From positions 41,279 to 105,278 of the forward strand of contig JBFWUW010000014.1 of assembly GCA_050247075.1 (NCBI GenBank): a DNA stretch of 64,000 nucleotides. Direction: 5' to 3'. The DNA is from JBFWUW01 sp050247075 (GTDB lineage Bacteria; Planctomycetota; Planctomycetia; Pirellulales; JBFWUW01). A program made the position numbers and the translations under genes. This document shows, piece after piece, positions 60,615-64,000 of the stretch; the first letter of the stretch is position 1, and each line of letters opens with the position of its first letter. The notes under the pieces were generated by a model that was not told the DNA's origin, did not search any database, and saw nothing but the letters and a program-made list of their open reading frames with translations.

Positions 60615-61811
60615 TTACTTCCTCGCCCGCTTGTGCTGCAGCGGCAGCCAGGCACCGTTTTGCCCGCTGCTGGCGACCGATTGCTGGATGAAGTACATCC
60701 CTTCCACGCCGTCGTCGATGTTGGGGTAGATGGTGTTCTTACGCTCGAACGCTTCGCCCGTCGCCCGGCGGACCATGTCGTCGTAGGCAAAACGGTAGAC
60801 GTTGGCAAAGGCTTCAAAGAATGCCTCTGGGTGGCCGCTGGGCAAGCGGCAGGCGGCCTTGCCCCAATCGGTCATGTAGGGGGCGTTAGGGTTGCGGGTG
60901 TAGATTTGCATCGGTTCGCCATTGCGGCGAAGGATCATCTTGTTGGGCTCTTCCTGGTGCCATTCCAGGGCCCCCTTGGTGCCGTCGATCTCGATGAACA
61001 GGTCGTTCTCGCGTCCGTGGCTGATCTGCGAAGCCGTAACGGTGCCCAATGCACCGTTCTCAAAGCGGATCATGGCGGAGCCGTAATCGTCCAGCTTGCG
61101 GCCGGGGGCGAAAATCTTCAGGCTGGCGCTGATCGACTCCGGCAGCAGGCCGGTGGTGTAGCGGGCCAGGTTGTAGGCGTGCGTGCCAATGTCGCCAAAG
61201 CAGCCCGCCGCGCCGCTCTTGGTGGGGTCTGTGCGCCAGGCGGCTTGCTTTTGGTCCTCGCTCTCCAACCGCGTCCGCAGCCAGCCTTGGATGTAGAACG
61301 AGCGAACCGCTTGGATCTCGCCCAGTTCGCCCGCCAGGACCATCTCGCGCATTTGCCGCACCAGCGGATAGCCGGTGTAGTTGTGCGAGACGGCAAACAC
61401 CACGCCTGCCTTATCAACAATCTCGGCCAGTTGCTCGGCCTGGGCCAGGTCGAAAGTCATCGGCTTATCGCAAATGACGTTGAATCCGGCCTCCACGCCC
61501 GCCTTGGCGATTTCAAAGTGCGTATGGTTGGGCGTGGCGACGGAGAGAAAATCTATCCGCTGGTCCGCCGGCAGTTTCTTTTCGGACTCGACCAGTTCCT
61601 GGTACGAACCGTAAGCGCGGGCCGGGGCAATGTCGTAATCCGGGGCCGATTCCTTGGCCCGTTTGGGATCACTCGACAAGGCACCGGCCACAAGAGCAGC
61701 GCGATTGTCCAGCACCGCGGCCGTGCAATGAACGCGGCCAATGAACGCGCCCGCGCCGCCGCCGACCAAGGCCATGCGAAGTTTGCGATTGAGTTTGCCG
61801 TTGGTAGCCAT
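60615..61811 (-). CDS. Gfo/Idh/MocA-family oxidoreductase
   Basis: A 398-residue protein from ATG 61811 (AGGAG about 9 bases upstream). The N-terminal Rossmann domain has ALVGGGAGAFIGRVH; VATPNHTHFEIA and ICDKPMTFDLAQAEQL (EKP-type motif with Asp in place of Glu) follow; the C-terminal substrate domain has CFGDIGTHAYNLARY with a conserved His. NAD(P)-dependent sugar or inositol dehydrogenases are typical members. Substrate unknown; no neighbouring sugar genes. Confidence 0.9.
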   Translation of the reverse strand: MATNGKLNRKLRMALVGGGAGAFIGRVHCTAAVLDNRAALVAGALSSDPKRAKESAPDYDIAPARAYGSYQELVESEKKLPADQRIDFLSVATPNHTHFEIAKAGVEAGFNVICDKPMTFDLAQAEQLAEIVDKAGVVFAVSHNYTGYPLVRQMREMVLAGELGEIQAVRSFYIQGWLRTRLESEDQKQAAWRTDPTKSGAAGCFGDIGTHAYNLARYTTGLLPESISASLKIFAPGRKLDDYGSAMIRFENGALGTVTASQISHGRENDLFIEIDGTKGALEWHQEEPNKMILRRNGEPMQIYTRNPNAPYMTDWGKAACRLPSGHPEAFFEAFANVYRFAYDDMVRRATGEAFERKNTIYPNIDDGVEGMYFIQQSVASSGQNGAWLPLQHKRARK

Positions 61812-61943
61812 GAGGAACAACTCCTGCTTGGGTTGAGTAGACGGATCGTGGGGCCGACTGGAAAACACGTTGCCATGCGCCGAAAGGCGAGCCTATTTTT
61901 AGCACACGGCCAAGCGGCGAACCAGTTGCCGGCCGCGCGTTGC

Positions 61944-62066
61944 GTAGCCATTTGGCTCCTGCCTTGTTGGCTGGAGTCGCGAGCGACGGTCCATGCCTAA
62001 TAGCCGTGACCCGCGCGGGCAATCAAATGGCGCATCAAGCCGACAGAGCAGAAGCATCGCGGCTAC
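61944..62066. repeat. Family G element, copy 2 (right end at a stop codon)
   Basis: Starts GTAGCCATTTGGCTCCTGCC, ends CGGCTAC. The right-hand CTA (62063-62065) is, on the minus strand, the TAG stop of the DUF1570 gene. Confidence 0.75.
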
Positions 62067-63565
62067 GGCTGCATGAACTGGCGATATTGCTCATCGAGCG
62101 TATCGAATGGCACGTCGGCCAGTTCCGCCAGCGTGCCAGGCGTATCGCGGCCGGTGTAGATGGCTTCCAGCAGCCGGATGGCGGCATCGCGATACTGGCC
62201 GTGCTCGTAGTGCATCAGAAAGTGGGTCAGCCCCGCCGACTGGCTGTAGAGCGTGGCGATTTTCTCGTGGCGTTGAATGTCGTCTTGCCCCCACGACGAC
62301 AGTTCGGCCAGCGGCACGAAGAATTCACCGGATGTCAGCCAATGCCGGGCGGAGAGAAACCGGTCGCCATCGTTACCGCCCACCGTGCAGCCGCCTTCCA
62401 CGCGGGCCAGCGTTTCCATGTAACAAGCGACACCCTCTACAATCCAAAAGTTGGCCTTGCTAGCCGGCTCGCGTACGCCAGAACGCGTCTCACTGAAGAG
62501 TTGGTGCGTAGCTTCGTGGTACAGCGTGGTGTGATCCTCGATCGCCGGATCGTCGTAGAAATAGGCGGTCTTTTGGTCGCCAATGTAGATGCCGGTAGTG
62601 ACAAAATCCTCCGGGACCGATCCGCGGAGATGTTCTTGATACTCGGCCCGGTCGCGAAAATAGACCACCTCGTGCCGCCGCATCTTGCCGCCGCGGGCCG
62701 GTTTGCCCTCGAACAACGCCAACAAATCCTTGTCGCTGGCGTGGAACCGCAAGAAGACCTGCTTCCACGAACGGTACAAGAACTCCAACTCGCCCGCCAG
62801 CCTCACGCCTGCCTGCAAGCTGTGATTGGTCGTCACGCGGTAGTGTTCGGTCTCGATCTGCCAGCCTTTGGAAATCTCGGCATGTTGCGCGGCATCGTCC
62901 TCGGCGCTGATCCAGCGTGACCCGCGCCGCCGCTCGCCAGCCTCGTAACGCTCGATTTCTGTTTGTCGCAACCAGCCAAACTCGTCGTGCCACTGCAATC
63001 CCTTTTTGGCCTGGGCAATCTCAAACGGCGTCCGCCAAAAGTCGCCCGAACGCTGATAGCCCAACACGCGCCGGGCACCCGCCTGGTCGCTGTCTTCGCG
63101 CAGGGCCGCCAGCGTCAGTTCCAGGCCCAGCGAGGGTTGCTTCTCGGCAATCGCCCTTTGCGCCAGCTCAAACAGCTTATTGGCTTGGCCCTTACGCAAC
63201 TTGTCGAAGGCCGCCCGCCAGTCGGCGGCCAGGGGCGATACCTCATCCTGGGCCGAAGACACCGCCGCCGGTGGATCAACCAGATGCAGCCTCCAGGGGT
63301 CCAGCCGCGGCTTTCTGGCCCGGGTTTGCTGGGCTTCGTCGGTCAGGGTGTTGCGCTCGCAATTAGCGGCCAATTCCTCCAGGGAGGCAGAATATTCGGT
63401 TTGCAGCGAGGCCAGGGTTTCGGCCACGCTCTCGGCGGCGCGGGCCTTGGTGGAATGGACCCACGCCAAACCAAGGTAAACCAGCGCCACGATGGCCGGC
63501 GACGGCCTGATTGCGGGGGGCGTTTTCCAGCCGGATGGGCGGGTTGTAAAAGTCGAGCGAGGCAT
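62063..63565 (-). CDS. DUF1570 family protein with HExxH motif, secreted or anchored
   Basis: A 500-residue protein from ATG 63565 (63583 possible). One N-terminal hydrophobic segment (IVALVYLGLAWVHSTKARA) suggests export. The C-terminal third has YHEATHQLFSE (HExxH zinc motif) and NFWIVEGVACYMETLA (with the third ligand Glu), the gluzincin-like signature of the DUF1570 family. The N-terminal half is a helical region. A secreted metallopeptidase-like protein of unknown target is inferred. Confidence 0.82.
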   Translation of the reverse strand: MPRSTFTTRPSGWKTPPAIRPSPAIVALVYLGLAWVHSTKARAAESVAETLASLQTEYSASLEELAANCERNTLTDEAQQTRARKPRLDPWRLHLVDPPAAVSSAQDEVSPLAADWRAAFDKLRKGQANKLFELAQRAIAEKQPSLGLELTLAALREDSDQAGARRVLGYQRSGDFWRTPFEIAQAKKGLQWHDEFGWLRQTEIERYEAGERRRGSRWISAEDDAAQHAEISKGWQIETEHYRVTTNHSLQAGVRLAGELEFLYRSWKQVFLRFHASDKDLLALFEGKPARGGKMRRHEVVYFRDRAEYQEHLRGSVPEDFVTTGIYIGDQKTAYFYDDPAIEDHTTLYHEATHQLFSETRSGVREPASKANFWIVEGVACYMETLARVEGGCTVGGNDGDRFLSARHWLTSGEFFVPLAELSSWGQDDIQRHEKIATLYSQSAGLTHFLMHYEHGQYRDAAIRLLEAIYTGRDTPGTLAELADVPFDTLDEQYRQFMQP

Positions 63566-64000
63566 TCCTCCATAATACGCCACGGCGAACCGAAAAAGCA
63601 GGCGGAATCTGACCGCCTATTCTCTCGACAGCGGCTGCCTTGACATAGGGCACATTTCCCAAACTAACAACCTTACAACCGGCACCACGCAAAAAACTGG
63701 TACGGCCTAACACATTGATTGGTAAGTCGATGCGCTCAGTTTCCGGAATCTGCATAGCGACTTGGCATGTTGGTTGCTTTATGCGTTGCCGTTGTTAGCA
63801 GTGCCTCGGTGGTTCCTGGCCAGAGACTTGTGGTCGCATGTGGCGGAGCATGGGAACCTCGAAGCGGATTTCAGATACTCTGTTGACAGGCGGTGTTGCA
63901 TGACCAAAGTCTTGCCCGCGATTGCAGGCTGGGGCGGAGGGTTCTTGTGTTTAACGAGGTGTTTGAGGTTCTGCGGGCCCGTTCTGGCCCATGTAGCCGC
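63566..64000. other. Spacer at the window end
   Basis: About 435 bases with no recognised gene. The last 8 bases GTAGCCGC match a family G left end. A sigma-54-like sequence lies at 63763-63778. Confidence 0.5.
63763..63778 (+). promoter_or_regulatory. Candidate sigma-54 promoter
   Basis: TGGCAT, 5-base spacer, TTGCT: one mismatch in each block to TGGCAC-N5-TTGCA, with GG and GC 12 bases apart. It points to the right, out of the window, so its target is unknown. Confidence 0.3.

Overview
The window looks like chromosomal DNA of a planctomycete, most likely in the Pirellulales or a near relative. This rests on three cytochrome/DUF1549/DUF1553 proteins, two DUF1501 proteins, a thioredoxin/PDZ protein, a DUF6268-type barrel, a subtilase with a planctomycete-style N-terminal box, DUF1569 and DUF1570 proteins, and high-GC coding sequence. 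About 45 genes are supported. No rRNA, tRNA, CRISPR array, prophage or intact insertion sequence was seen.

Layout. 1-17 kb: end of a WD40 gene, penicillin-acylase homologue, SNARE-associated/DedA-type membrane protein, a phosphotransferase-kinase fusion, neutral ceramidase-like protein, enolase-superfamily enzyme, DUF1569, M50 site-2 protease, NagB-like protein, TIM-barrel sugar isomerase, M81 peptidase, HtrA-type protease, remnant of a low-affinity iron permease, membrane protein. 17-34 kb: large secreted subtilase, DUF481 barrel, cmk and an acyltransferase, DUF6268 barrel, a membrane protein, a 928-residue orphan, Trx/PDZ protein, DinB, pgsA, rimO, and a nucleotidyltransferase with a small partner. 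34-45 kb: two planctomycete degradation-type clusters (DUF1549 + DUF1501 + WD40 + large membrane protein; PSCyt1/DUF1549/DUF1553 + DUF1501). 45-64 kb: cphA, an NtrB/NtrC-type two-component pair followed by a one-TM protein and a methyltransferase, a repeat-filled region with an AT-rich promoter-like island, uvrA, a third cytochrome/DUF1549 gene, a Gfo/Idh/MocA oxidoreductase, and a DUF1570 protein.

The most unusual feature is the repeat landscape. Three unrelated-looking inverted-repeat families share GTAG...CTAC ends, and the TAG inside that end is exactly the stop codon of about nine genes. In two places (8844-8994 and 45104-45135) one element supplies the stop codons of both convergent neighbours. 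Separate heptamer arrays (7-bp period) fill intercistronic spacers, and one supplies the ATG of a DUF1501 gene. Nonamer arrays (9-bp period) form further inverted pairs. All of this was read by eye; family assignments come from recognised motifs, not from searches.
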